Assembly (NCBI GenBank): GCA_031552845.1
Contig: JAVBMC010000005.1
Span: forward strand, 1 to 64,000
Direction of reading: 5' to 3'
From: JAVBMC01 sp031552845
Lineage (GTDB): Bacteria > Verrucomicrobiota > Kiritimatiellia > RFP12 > DVOR01
Length of the DNA: 64,000 nucleotides
A model generated the notes under the pieces. The model did not search any database and had not been told where the DNA came from. It saw only the letters and a list, made by a program, of their open reading frames with translations. The position numbers and the translations under genes were made by a program. Positions 7,257-14,888 of this stretch are shown here, piece after piece. How positions within the stretch are numbered: the first letter of the stretch is position 1; the number at the start of each line of letters is the position of its first letter.

Positions 7257-10200
7257 CCGGCGCAAACAATGCCGTCAGTAATTTGTTTTTGTGTCTGGTG
7301 GGGGCGCCCAGCACGGAGCTGTTGATTGAAGAGGTCACCCGGATCATCGAGTATTTAGAGCAGACGCCTAATGCTCCGTTGCGTGATATTGTTTACACCG
7401 CCGCACAACGTGCGCAGGGAATGCCTGAGATTTTGGCGCTGGCAGTGGACTCTTCCGCAGACCTGCTGAACCTGCTGCGAAGCGCAGAAAAGAAACTGCA
7501 AAAGGGTGCCGCTCGGATCAAAGACAAGGTCGGCGTCTATTATTTCCGCCATCGGCTGGCTGCGGAAGGAAAAACGGCGTTCATTTACCCGGGGGTTGCA
7601 TCTTATCACCCGGATATGTTGCGCGAGGTTCTGTTACGCTTCCCTGCGGCGCGAAAGGTTTTCGACGAGCTAAATGAAAGCTTCTCAGGACAGTTCCTGG
7701 AAGGCAGCGCGATGGACGTGCTCTACCCTGTGGGCTCCCGCAGCGGTACTGAAAACAAAGTCAACTGGGCATTGCAATCCGCCATGGCAATTGGCGGCAC
7801 GCATGCGGGTAATGAGCTGTTCACGCGCTTCTTGACGGTCATCGGCGTGCAGCCGCAAGGTGTCATGGGGGTCGGCGTGGGGGCCTTTTCTGCGGCGATT
7901 ACAGCGGGATGCCTCAGCGAGCTGCCGCGTCAAAAACGGATTCAGCTGATCCGTAATGCCTCCAAGATCATGGTGCGTTTGGCGAACCGTCCTGATATTC
8001 CGCGAGCGGCAGTTCTGTCGATTGATAAACTGCCGCTTGAACAGGTTGAGGGGCTGATTGCGAAATATCCCGGACGGGCAGTCATCAGCAGCCATATGAC
8101 CGAAACGTATACCGTGGTTTGCGCAGCGCATGAATTGAAGGAGGAGCTTGAGCAGGCGGCGCAAGCTCTCGGTGCGGTCACGATTTCGCAGTACATCGTT
8201 TGCCCTTTCAACACGCCATGGTGCGCCAAGGCTATACCGGTGCTGACTCAATTTTTCCGCCATTGGCTGCGGCACCCGCCGGCGGTTCCCATTTATTCCA
8301 GCACCTCTGCGCAAGTGATTGATCCTATCGTGCGGCCGTTGGAGGGTGCGTTGAGCGATCAGTTGCTTGAAACTGTCCGTTTGGCCGAAACCGTCAACCG
8401 CATGTATGAAGATGGCTACAGGATATTTATTGAGACAGGCGCCCGCGGTACGCTCTCAATGCTGATCCACCAGATTCTCGGCGACCGCCCTCACCTCGTT
8501 GTGGCCATGAACCGCTTCCACCGTCCGGATCTGCGGCAGATGTGTCACTCCGTGGCGCAATTGGCAGCGCATGGTTTGCCGGTAGACCTGACCAAGATGG
8601 ATGAATTCAAACAGGCACGCCTGCTGGACTTTGACGAACAGCCGGAAAGCCGCGCTGAAAGCAATCCGATCCGCTTGGACAATGCCCTGCCCCGGATTTT
8701 GTTCAGCGACATCAAGCCTCTTGAAACAGCTGCTCCTGCAGCACCTGCAAACAGCGCATCGTCAAGTACGGCATCGTTCCGCCCCGGTGAAACGGAGTTC
8801 GGTATGCCGCGTCCGCTGTTGAATGGCGCAACAGTTCTGCAGGAAGAACCCGGCATGTTGGTCGAGCTGAACAAGATGCTGCACTTGGGTGAATACCCCT
8901 TCCTTTGTGATTTCTCGCTGGGCTCTTCGCATTTGTCCTATGCCAACCCGCAGCTGCGAGGCATGACGATCTTCTCCGTGCCGGCGAGCTTGGAATTGAT
9001 GGGCGAGGCCGCCGAGCGTTTGATGCCGGGCTTGCATGTCGCGAACATTTCATCCGTGCGCGCCCAGCGCTGGCTTGGCTTTGAACACGATGCGGTGAAC
9101 GTCACCGTACGGGCTGAGCGTATTGCGTGGGAACATCCGGGCGAAAGTGCCGTGAAAGTGCAATTGCGCGACGACTCGCCCAACAGCGCTTTTACATGGC
9201 CGATTGTAGAAGCGACGTACATCCTGACGGATGCCACGCCCTCCCCACAGCTCAGTCAACCGATACCGCTGACTTATCCGCGGGCAGTGAACTGGAATGA
9301 ACGGAGCATTTATCCCGACCGGCTGTTCCACGGACCATTGCTGCGGGCGGTCAGGCATGTTGATCTTTGGAGCGAGGACGGCATTGACTTTGAGATTGAG
9401 GTGCCGGCGCTTACGCATGTCATCCGTTACACGACGGCGCCGCTGTTTACGTGCATGCCGCTGTTACTGGATGCGGTGACGTCCGGATTTGCTCTGTGGC
9501 GTTCACATGAGCGGTTTGAAGGCGCGATCTCGCTGCCCTTCCGGGCGCACAGCATCCGCTTCTTCACCCACTCTCTTCAAGAGGGACAACGCCTCAAGGT
9601 GTATCTACGGCTGATGAATGTGACGCCGAAGTCTTTGGTCGTTGATATCTCCGCAAGCGACGGGCACGGCAATCTGGTGCTGCAAATCAAAGGCTGGGAA
9701 GAACTGAGCACGCACGTTGCCCGCAAGCTGTATGATTTTATCGTCCGTCCCGGCGAGCATTTCCTGACAGACCCTCTGCCGACTGAGTTCCTGCCTGCGG
9801 GTATTTCAACCATCCTCTCAGGCTCGGTCATGCCGGATTATTCCACTTCGTTTTTTACGGCTAACCAAGAGCTTTGGCTCAAGACATTGGCGTTTGCCGT
9901 GCTGTCGCCTTCTGAGCGGGACGAGTGGCAGGAAATGCGTGGTGCGGCCGGACGCCGGCTCGAGTGGTTGCTGGGACGCACTGCCGCAAAAGAAGCGGTA
10001 CGCCGCCATCTGTTGAACCAGAAGAAATCGCAATGGGCTTCAGCCGACATCACCATTTGGCCGGATGATTCCGGCAAGCCGCATCCGTTAGGGCCGTGGC
10101 GTGGCGAACAAATGACGAACTTCGACCTGACGATTGCGCACACTTCATCGTTAGTGGTTGCGGCAGTGGCCGAGAATGCGCACATCGGCATTGATATTGA

Positions 10201-10561
10201 GCGGGTCGGCCGAGATCTGAGTGAAGAGTTCACAAAAGGCGTCTTCACGATGGAAGAGCAGAGTTTGGCCGCCGAAACCAATGATCCGCCGGTTGCAATG
10301 TTATGCTTCTGGTGCGCTAAAGAAGCGCTTTCGAAGGCATTAGGAACCGGCATACGTTATACCCCCACGGACTTGCGCGTGCGAAATGCCAATATGTCTG
10401 CCGGGACAGTAACCATGGAACTCTTGGGGCAATGGCTGCAGCCCTTCCCGATGTTCAAGGGCCAATTGATCTCCATCCGCGTCGGCGTCTATGCCAACCA
10501 CGCTATCGCAACCTGCGTGCTGCCTAACTTATCAGACACCTCTTCTCCTGAACCTGCATGA
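7253..10561 (+). CDS. degenerate acyltransferase/dehydratase domains fused to 4'-phosphopantetheinyl transferase
   Basis: I place the start at the ATG that overlaps the ketosynthase stop, giving 1102 residues. Residues about 100-420 follow an acyltransferase fold, but the nucleophile motif GHSxG reads GVGVG (Gly208 for Ser), and the FHSP histidine motif reads FNTP near residue 320. This AT looks inactive. Residues about 530-860 look like a PKS dehydratase double hotdog, yet the LxDH motif reads LCDF, lacking the histidine. Residues about 870-1090 are a Sfp-type phosphopantetheinyl transferase with GIDIE near residue 980 and WCAKEALSKALG near 1020, both intact. The protein may hold the ketosynthase and a carrier protein together and activate the carrier. 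No carrier gene is in the window. Whether the AT/DH parts bind substrates without catalysis is open. Confidence 0.75.
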   Translation: MTGANNAVSNLFLCLVGAPSTELLIEEVTRIIEYLEQTPNAPLRDIVYTAAQRAQGMPEILALAVDSSADLLNLLRSAEKKLQKGAARIKDKVGVYYFRHRLAAEGKTAFIYPGVASYHPDMLREVLLRFPAARKVFDELNESFSGQFLEGSAMDVLYPVGSRSGTENKVNWALQSAMAIGGTHAGNELFTRFLTVIGVQPQGVMGVGVGAFSAAITAGCLSELPRQKRIQLIRNASKIMVRLANRPDIPRAAVLSIDKLPLEQVEGLIAKYPGRAVISSHMTETYTVVCAAHELKEELEQAAQALGAVTISQYIVCPFNTPWCAKAIPVLTQFFRHWLRHPPAVPIYSSTSAQVIDPIVRPLEGALSDQLLETVRLAETVNRMYEDGYRIFIETGARGTLSMLIHQILGDRPHLVVAMNRFHRPDLRQMCHSVAQLAAHGLPVDLTKMDEFKQARLLDFDEQPESRAESNPIRLDNALPRILFSDIKPLETAAPAAPANSASSSTASFRPGETEFGMPRPLLNGATVLQEEPGMLVELNKMLHLGEYPFLCDFSLGSSHLSYANPQLRGMTIFSVPASLELMGEAAERLMPGLHVANISSVRAQRWLGFEHDAVNVTVRAERIAWEHPGESAVKVQLRDDSPNSAFTWPIVEATYILTDATPSPQLSQPIPLTYPRAVNWNERSIYPDRLFHGPLLRAVRHVDLWSEDGIDFEIEVPALTHVIRYTTAPLFTCMPLLLDAVTSGFALWRSHERFEGAISLPFRAHSIRFFTHSLQEGQRLKVYLRLMNVTPKSLVVDISASDGHGNLVLQIKGWEELSTHVARKLYDFIVRPGEHFLTDPLPTEFLPAGISTILSGSVMPDYSTSFFTANQELWLKTLAFAVLSPSERDEWQEMRGAAGRRLEWLLGRTAAKEAVRRHLLNQKKSQWASADITIWPDDSGKPHPLGPWRGEQMTNFDLTIAHTSSLVVAAVAENAHIGIDIERVGRDLSEEFTKGVFTMEEQSLAAETNDPPVAMLCFWCAKEALSKALGTGIRYTPTDLRVRNANMSAGTVTMELLGQWLQPFPMFKGQLISIRVGVYANHAIATCVLPNLSDTSSPEPA

Positions 10562-11370
10562 AACTGGCAAAGATTAAATTAGACCGCCGTCCTTGTATTG
10601 TGGCGAGATTTGGCAGTGCTGCGGATTTCGCGCCGCAGGATCTTTGCGTTGTACTGGTTGACTACGGTGAAACGCTGGGAACTCTTTGCGCCGAGTTTGA
10701 ATCTGTCGACACGGATCAGCCTCCTTATGTCATCAGGCGGAAGGCGACCCAAGCGGATATTGCGGTTTATGAGGCCAACAAAGAGATCGCCGAAAAGGCC
10801 CGTATTGCATTTGCCCGCAATACAGCAAACGAGCGGATGCATATCAAAATACTCGATGCCCGTTTCTCACTCGACCGTTCCCGCCTGTGCATCTTTTTCG
10901 GCGCAGTAGAACAGGTGGATCTGCGCCGTTATATGAATCAAATCCAGCGCGATTTCAACACGCGGGTGGAGTTGTGTCAGGTTGGCGTCCGTGATGAGGC
11001 AATGCTCACGGGGGGCCTTGGCATCTGCGGCAGAACACTGTGCTGTACGTCGCTGGGTGTTGATGGCGATCCCGTTAATGTCCGTATGGCAAAAACGCAG
11101 GACCTTGTGATGAATGCCTCTGCGGTTAATGGCATGTGCGGACGCTTGAAATGCTGCCTGATGTATGAATATGAGCAATATGCCGAAGCAGGCAAACATC
11201 TGCCGGCTGTCGGTACACCGGTCTCTTATGAAAAACATTCACGCGCCACGGTTGTCGCACGGGATATTCTGAACGGCCGCTTGACGCTGCGTCTGCCCGA
11301 CGGCACTCACAAGAACTGTCTGAGCAGCGAAGTTTCCATAGCACCTAAACACGCTCCCAACGGAGGTTAG
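10558..11370 (+). CDS. ricT: PSP1/RicT-family protein
   Basis: The 270-residue product has the PSP1 C-terminal domain. It carries the paired cysteine signatures CGRTLCC (Cys157, 162, 163) and CGRLKCC (Cys194, 199, 200), which in Bacillus RicT help bind a 4Fe-4S cluster in a complex affecting RNA processing by RNase Y. The start overlaps the stop of the preceding gene (ATGA). It sits in a biosynthetic operon with no partner RicA or RicF visible. Homologues are widespread across bacteria, so a general RNA-turnover or replication-linked role is more likely than sporulation. The gene symbol is by family similarity. Confidence 0.85.
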   Translation: MKLAKIKLDRRPCIVARFGSAADFAPQDLCVVLVDYGETLGTLCAEFESVDTDQPPYVIRRKATQADIAVYEANKEIAEKARIAFARNTANERMHIKILDARFSLDRSRLCIFFGAVEQVDLRRYMNQIQRDFNTRVELCQVGVRDEAMLTGGLGICGRTLCCTSLGVDGDPVNVRMAKTQDLVMNASAVNGMCGRLKCCLMYEYEQYAEAGKHLPAVGTPVSYEKHSRATVVARDILNGRLTLRLPDGTHKNCLSSEVSIAPKHAPNGG

Positions 11371-11371
11371 C

Positions 11372-11809
11372 ATGAAACGCATCAAAATCATCAATGGCCC
11401 GAATCTTGGCCTGCTCGGCTTGCGCGAGCCGGAGACTTATGGAACGCAGACACTAGCTGACATCATGCAAGCAGCCCAACAGCATGCTGAAACATTAGGA
11501 TTCCAAGTGGAGACCTTTCAAAGCGATATAGAAGGCGAACTTGTTTCTGCTATCGGCGCCACCATCGGTACTTGCGATGGTATCATCATCAATCCCGCCG
11601 CCTATACCCATACCAGCGTCGCCATCCGGGATGCCATCGCCGCAACTGCGCTGCCGTGCGTCGAGGTACACCTCTCGAATGTACACGCGCGTGAAGAGTT
11701 CCGCCACATCAGTTTAACAGTACCCGTTTGCATTGGACAGATTCTAGGTTTCGGCGGCTATGGTTACTGCTTGGCGCTCGATGCTCTTGCTCAAAAGTTT
11801 AACAAGTGA
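11372..11809 (+). CDS. aroQ: type II 3-dehydroquinate dehydratase
   Basis: AroQ removes water from 3-dehydroquinate in the shikimate pathway. The 145-residue product is standard length. It has IINGPNLGLLGLREPETYG at the N-terminus (active-site Asn and flexible-loop Arg/Tyr), the FQSDIEGELV segment, INPAAYTHTSVAIRDA, and EVHLSNVHAREEFRHIS with the catalytic His/Arg region. The start is one base after the ricT stop, with GGAGG just 5'. Shikimate output would feed the trp operon found at 25-31 kb. Confidence 0.95.
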   Translation: MKRIKIINGPNLGLLGLREPETYGTQTLADIMQAAQQHAETLGFQVETFQSDIEGELVSAIGATIGTCDGIIINPAAYTHTSVAIRDAIAATALPCVEVHLSNVHAREEFRHISLTVPVCIGQILGFGGYGYCLALDALAQKFNK

Positions 11810-11834
11810 TTGAAGTAACAAAGGATTAATAAGT

Positions 11835-13127
11835 ATGCCCAAGAACGTACTCGTCGCCCAATCGGGCGGCCCGTCAGCAGTTATCAACAACTCTATCCGT
11901 GGCGTGATTGACGCCTGCCGCGACTACCCCGATGTATTTGGCCGTATTTATGGCGCATGGCACGGGATTGAAGGCGTCTTGAAAGAAGAGCTCCTCGACA
12001 TCTCCGCGCAGGATGATGCAGAAATCCGCCTGCTCGAAACCACGCCTGCCGCAGGCGCCATCGGCACCTGCCGGTATAAGCTTAAAGAAAAGCAGCAGGC
12101 CGACTTTGCCCGCGTGGTGGAGGTTTTTAAAGCGCATGACATCGGTTACTTCTTCTACGCCGGTGGCAATGACTCCATGGACACCGCCAATAAGATCGCT
12201 CAGCTGGCTGCACAACACGGACTTGATCTCGTCGCAACTGGCGTGCCGAAAACCATCGATAACGATGTTGGCGATGCCGAGTTTAAATTGGTTGATCATA
12301 CTCCGGGGTACGGCTCAACCGCCCGCTACTGGGCGTCCAACATTCTTTGCGCCAATGAAGAGAATGCAGGTTCATCTCCGGCAGACCCTGTTCTTGTGTT
12401 GCAAGCTATGGGCCGTAAAATCGGCTTTATCCCTGCCGCCGTCCGTTTGGCCGATCCGGAACGCCGCCTGCCCATTCAAATCTATCTGACCGAAGCCGAA
12501 GTGTCTCTGCCTGAAATGGCTGACCGTGTGAATGACGAATTGAAGAAATCAGGACGCTGCATCGTCGTCGTCAGTGAAGGCTTTGACGTTGGAGACATCG
12601 GTGCTCAAAAGGATTCCTTCGGCCACGTTCATTTCGGTGCCAGCGACACGACCGCACAGCAAGCGATTGTCTCTTACTTGAACAAAGCCGGACTCAAAGC
12701 TACAGGTAAAGCCCGCGGACAAACGTTGGGAACAGACCAACGCCACAACGCAATGACGGCATCGGTTACGGACTTGCAGGAGGCTTATGAGTCAGGCCGC
12801 TATGCCGCCGAAATCGCCCGCACCGCAGGCAATGGTTACATGTCCACTATCCTCCGCGAACCCGGCACTATTTACAAAGTGCGCTACGACAAAGTCCCGC
12901 TGGACGTGGTTGCCAACAGCGAACGTTTCTTCCCCAAGGAGTGGATTGCGCCGAGCAAGATTGACGTGACGGACGACTTTATCAAGTATGCCCGTCCGCT
13001 GATTGGTGATCGCTGGGTGGAAATTCCGTTGGAGAATGGCCTGCCCCGCTTTACACGGTTCAAGTCAATCTTCGCCGAGAAGAAATGTGCGGAATATGTG
13101 CCGGAAGCGTACCGGGCGCACCTCTAA
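11835..13127 (+). CDS. pfp: 6-phosphofructokinase, pyrophosphate-dependent type
   Basis: The 430-residue enzyme phosphorylates fructose 6-phosphate in glycolysis. Two positions decide the phosphoryl donor in this family. ATP enzymes have GGDGS and PGTIDND; here the motifs read GGNDSMDT with Asp113 and PKTIDND with Lys139, the Asp/Lys pair of PPi-using enzymes. I therefore call it diphosphate-fructose-6-phosphate phosphotransferase, reversible and cytoplasmic. The Asp pair in TIDND supplies the catalytic base. It follows aroQ by 25 bp with AAAGGA as ribosome binding site, and is the last gene of the panB operon. PPi-dependent glycolysis is common in anaerobes. Confidence 0.88.
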   Translation: MPKNVLVAQSGGPSAVINNSIRGVIDACRDYPDVFGRIYGAWHGIEGVLKEELLDISAQDDAEIRLLETTPAAGAIGTCRYKLKEKQQADFARVVEVFKAHDIGYFFYAGGNDSMDTANKIAQLAAQHGLDLVATGVPKTIDNDVGDAEFKLVDHTPGYGSTARYWASNILCANEENAGSSPADPVLVLQAMGRKIGFIPAAVRLADPERRLPIQIYLTEAEVSLPEMADRVNDELKKSGRCIVVVSEGFDVGDIGAQKDSFGHVHFGASDTTAQQAIVSYLNKAGLKATGKARGQTLGTDQRHNAMTASVTDLQEAYESGRYAAEIARTAGNGYMSTILREPGTIYKVRYDKVPLDVVANSERFFPKEWIAPSKIDVTDDFIKYARPLIGDRWVEIPLENGLPRFTRFKSIFAEKKCAEYVPEAYRAHL

Positions 13128-13195
13128 TCATTGACTGTCTCCAAAAGATAGGGCGGCTTCGCCGGCATTTGTGCCTCCTCCGTGTGCGTCACCAG

Positions 13196-13305
13196 GTAGG
13201 GCTACGGAGGTGCCTGTGGCACCTCGCCGAGACCGCCGCACCGCGTTTAGTCCATCCTCCCCAATCCTCAACCTCTTCGCGCCTCCGCGGCTCCGCGTGA
13301 GCTTT
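13196..13305 (-). repeat. dispersed mosaic repeat, inverted copy
   Basis: Positions 13196-13250 are the reverse complement of the first part of the repeat seen at 14571-14615 and 24847-24905. The phrases that match are AGGGCTACGG, GGTGCCTGTGGCAC, and CGCCGAGACC followed by GCCGCACCGC. It is followed at 13275-13305 by the CCGCG-rich phrase that ends the other copies. Segments appear in different relative order and orientation, so it is a mosaic rather than one fixed unit. Confidence 0.6.
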
Positions 13306-14270
13306 CTCATCCTCTTTCGTGCGTCAGCCTCTCAACTTATTACCTATTACATATTACTTCGCCCTTATCGTTTTTCCCTTTGTTTTTGAGCTTCAGTTTA
13401 CTTTTACCACTTTCTTTCTTTTTCCCGCTTGACTTGTCTGAGACGCTTTGCTAAACTTCGCCCCCGTTGACCCCATTGAGTGACCCGTCACTGATTCGGA
13501 TACCTGTGGCTCGGAGTTCCAACGCGAACCTCCGCCCCCCGACATACGGGAGCTTAAGCTCCAAGGAGCCATCAACAAAGAAGTAACAGGTAAGAGGTGA
13601 TAGGTAACAAGTCAACATCCGGTTGGTGTTTCCTTCGCTCCTTGCAGATTCTTCAACAGCAGGCGATTGGGTCGAGCTTGCTACGGTCATCCTCTTATTC
13701 ACTTTGAACTTCTCTGCCGTTATGTTTACCACACTCATCATTACTATCTTCATCACTGCTGTTTGCTGCCTTTTGCTCAGAGCGCTGGCGTCTTCGCCGG
13801 CATTGCCGATGAAGCCGGTGAAAATCGGTGAAGTCGAGTTTCTGCCTTCTTTGGGAGCGCTTCGCAAAGAATCCTCTCCTGCACTGTCGGCGAAGTCGCG
13901 TACAGTTGCCGTGGTTTTTCTGGGAGCGCGGGCATTCCTGCCCGCATTGAGTGTGCTGCACCTCAGCAAATGCACTGTGGTTTTCTGAATACACCTGCCT
14001 TATGAGGCGATTGCTATAACGGCGTTTGCCCTTTTATCCCCAAGACGTATCGCAAAAACGCGCATGTTGAAAATGTACGAGGCACGTGGGACAAAAGTTT
14101 GACGTGGCTCGCACATTTCACACACGAACCTCACACAAAACTCTTGCCCGGCTCACACAAATGTCCGAGCCTCGTCACAGAACAGCAACATGAGACTCCA
14201 AGTAATAAACAAGAGATAATAGGAAATAAGTGTGAGGGATATAGTAAAAACACGCTTTCTTCAGGGGTAC

Positions 14271-14362
14271 GGTATCACTTGATATATGGGTACGAAATCA
14301 AGTGATATACGAGTACGATATCACCCGATATATGAGTGCGATATCAAGTGATTTACGACCCC
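14271..14362 (+). repeat. palindrome array A, 23-bp period, four units
   Basis: Units start at 14271, 14294, 14317 and 14340. Each has a core of the form TATCAnnTGATA, with units 1 and 2 carrying reverse-complement centres (CT versus AG). Each of the first three ends in a tail like TATGGGTAC or TACGAGTAC. The array is enclosed by an inverted repeat, TTCAGGGGT at 14260-14268 and ACCCCTGAA at 14358-14366. No coding frame runs through it. Confidence 0.8.
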
Positions 14363-14483
14363 TGAAAATAGTGAAAGAAGATAGGGTAAAGCTCACGCGG
14401 AGAAAACTATCCACAGATGGCGCAGATTTACACAGATAATGAAAAAGTAGTAAGGGCGCTTCTAATTAATTGCTGTTCCCAAT

Positions 14484-14670
14484 AAGGTAGGGCAGGTCTC
14501 GCCGAGACCGCCGCACCGCGTTTAGCCACACTCATACAGCTGCCCATAAAACGGGCACAATCAGCACCCCGCTCGGCGGTTTCGGCGAAAGTGCCACAGA
14601 CACCTTTATCGCCCTACCCAACAACCGTGTCAGTTTCTCTCCGCGCCTCCGCGTCTCCGCGTGAACTCTT
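14484..14670 (+). repeat. dispersed mosaic repeat, compound copy 5' of the giant gene
   Basis: Positions 14484-14525 hold a partial inverted copy (GCCGAGACCG followed by CCGCACCGCG). Positions 14571-14670 hold a full direct copy of about 100 bp that aligns with 24861-24955, with few differences. The CCGCG-rich end at 14637-14665 is exactly matched, in reverse complement, by 29 bases inside the giant gene at 15395-15423. Confidence 0.75.
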
Positions 14671-14888
14671 CTGTTCGCCGTCATGCGGCTGATGGGGGGT
14701 ACTAACGCGCCTGAAAAAGAGGCACTGTGCTTGACCTGTTTACTAAAAACCCCAACAAAACCACTATATTCGGAAAATACTTTTTTGGGAATCAAAATAT
14801 CCCTTGCTTTCCCCAAAAGAAAGGAGTAGTATTCCACCATGTTCTTGAGGCAGGAACTGGGCTGGAACTGTTAGTTCAGGAGGTGGCT

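Larger units (their letters stand above)
13128..14726. other. 1.6-kb gene-poor patchwork of dispersed repeats
   Basis: I see no credible gene here: open frames are short, overlap on both strands and lack start signals. The stretch consists of short phrases that recur elsewhere in the window. Examples are a rich CTCCGCG(CTCCGCG)-type phrase (13275-13305 and 14636-14666), a GCCGAGACCGCCGCACCGCG phrase (from 13229 and 14501), variants of a GTAATAGGTAATAGG-like run (13326-13352, 13576-13612, 14198-14230), a phrase resembling CCACAGATGnnnCAGATTnACAC (14410-14440), and an ordered palindrome array (14271-14362). Similar phrase mosaics occur between genes in many uncultured bacteria as I recall, but I cannot verify identity. 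Confidence 0.6.

Noticed and set aside
13451..13988. Open frames on both strands in the repeat patchwork
   Set aside because: They consist of repeat phrases, overlap each other antisense and lack ribosome binding sites.
14727..14888. Upstream extension of the giant gene by 54 codons
   Set aside because: The extension has no ribosome binding site and would put a non-hydrophobic stretch before the signal peptide; AGGAGG at 14878 marks the later ATG.
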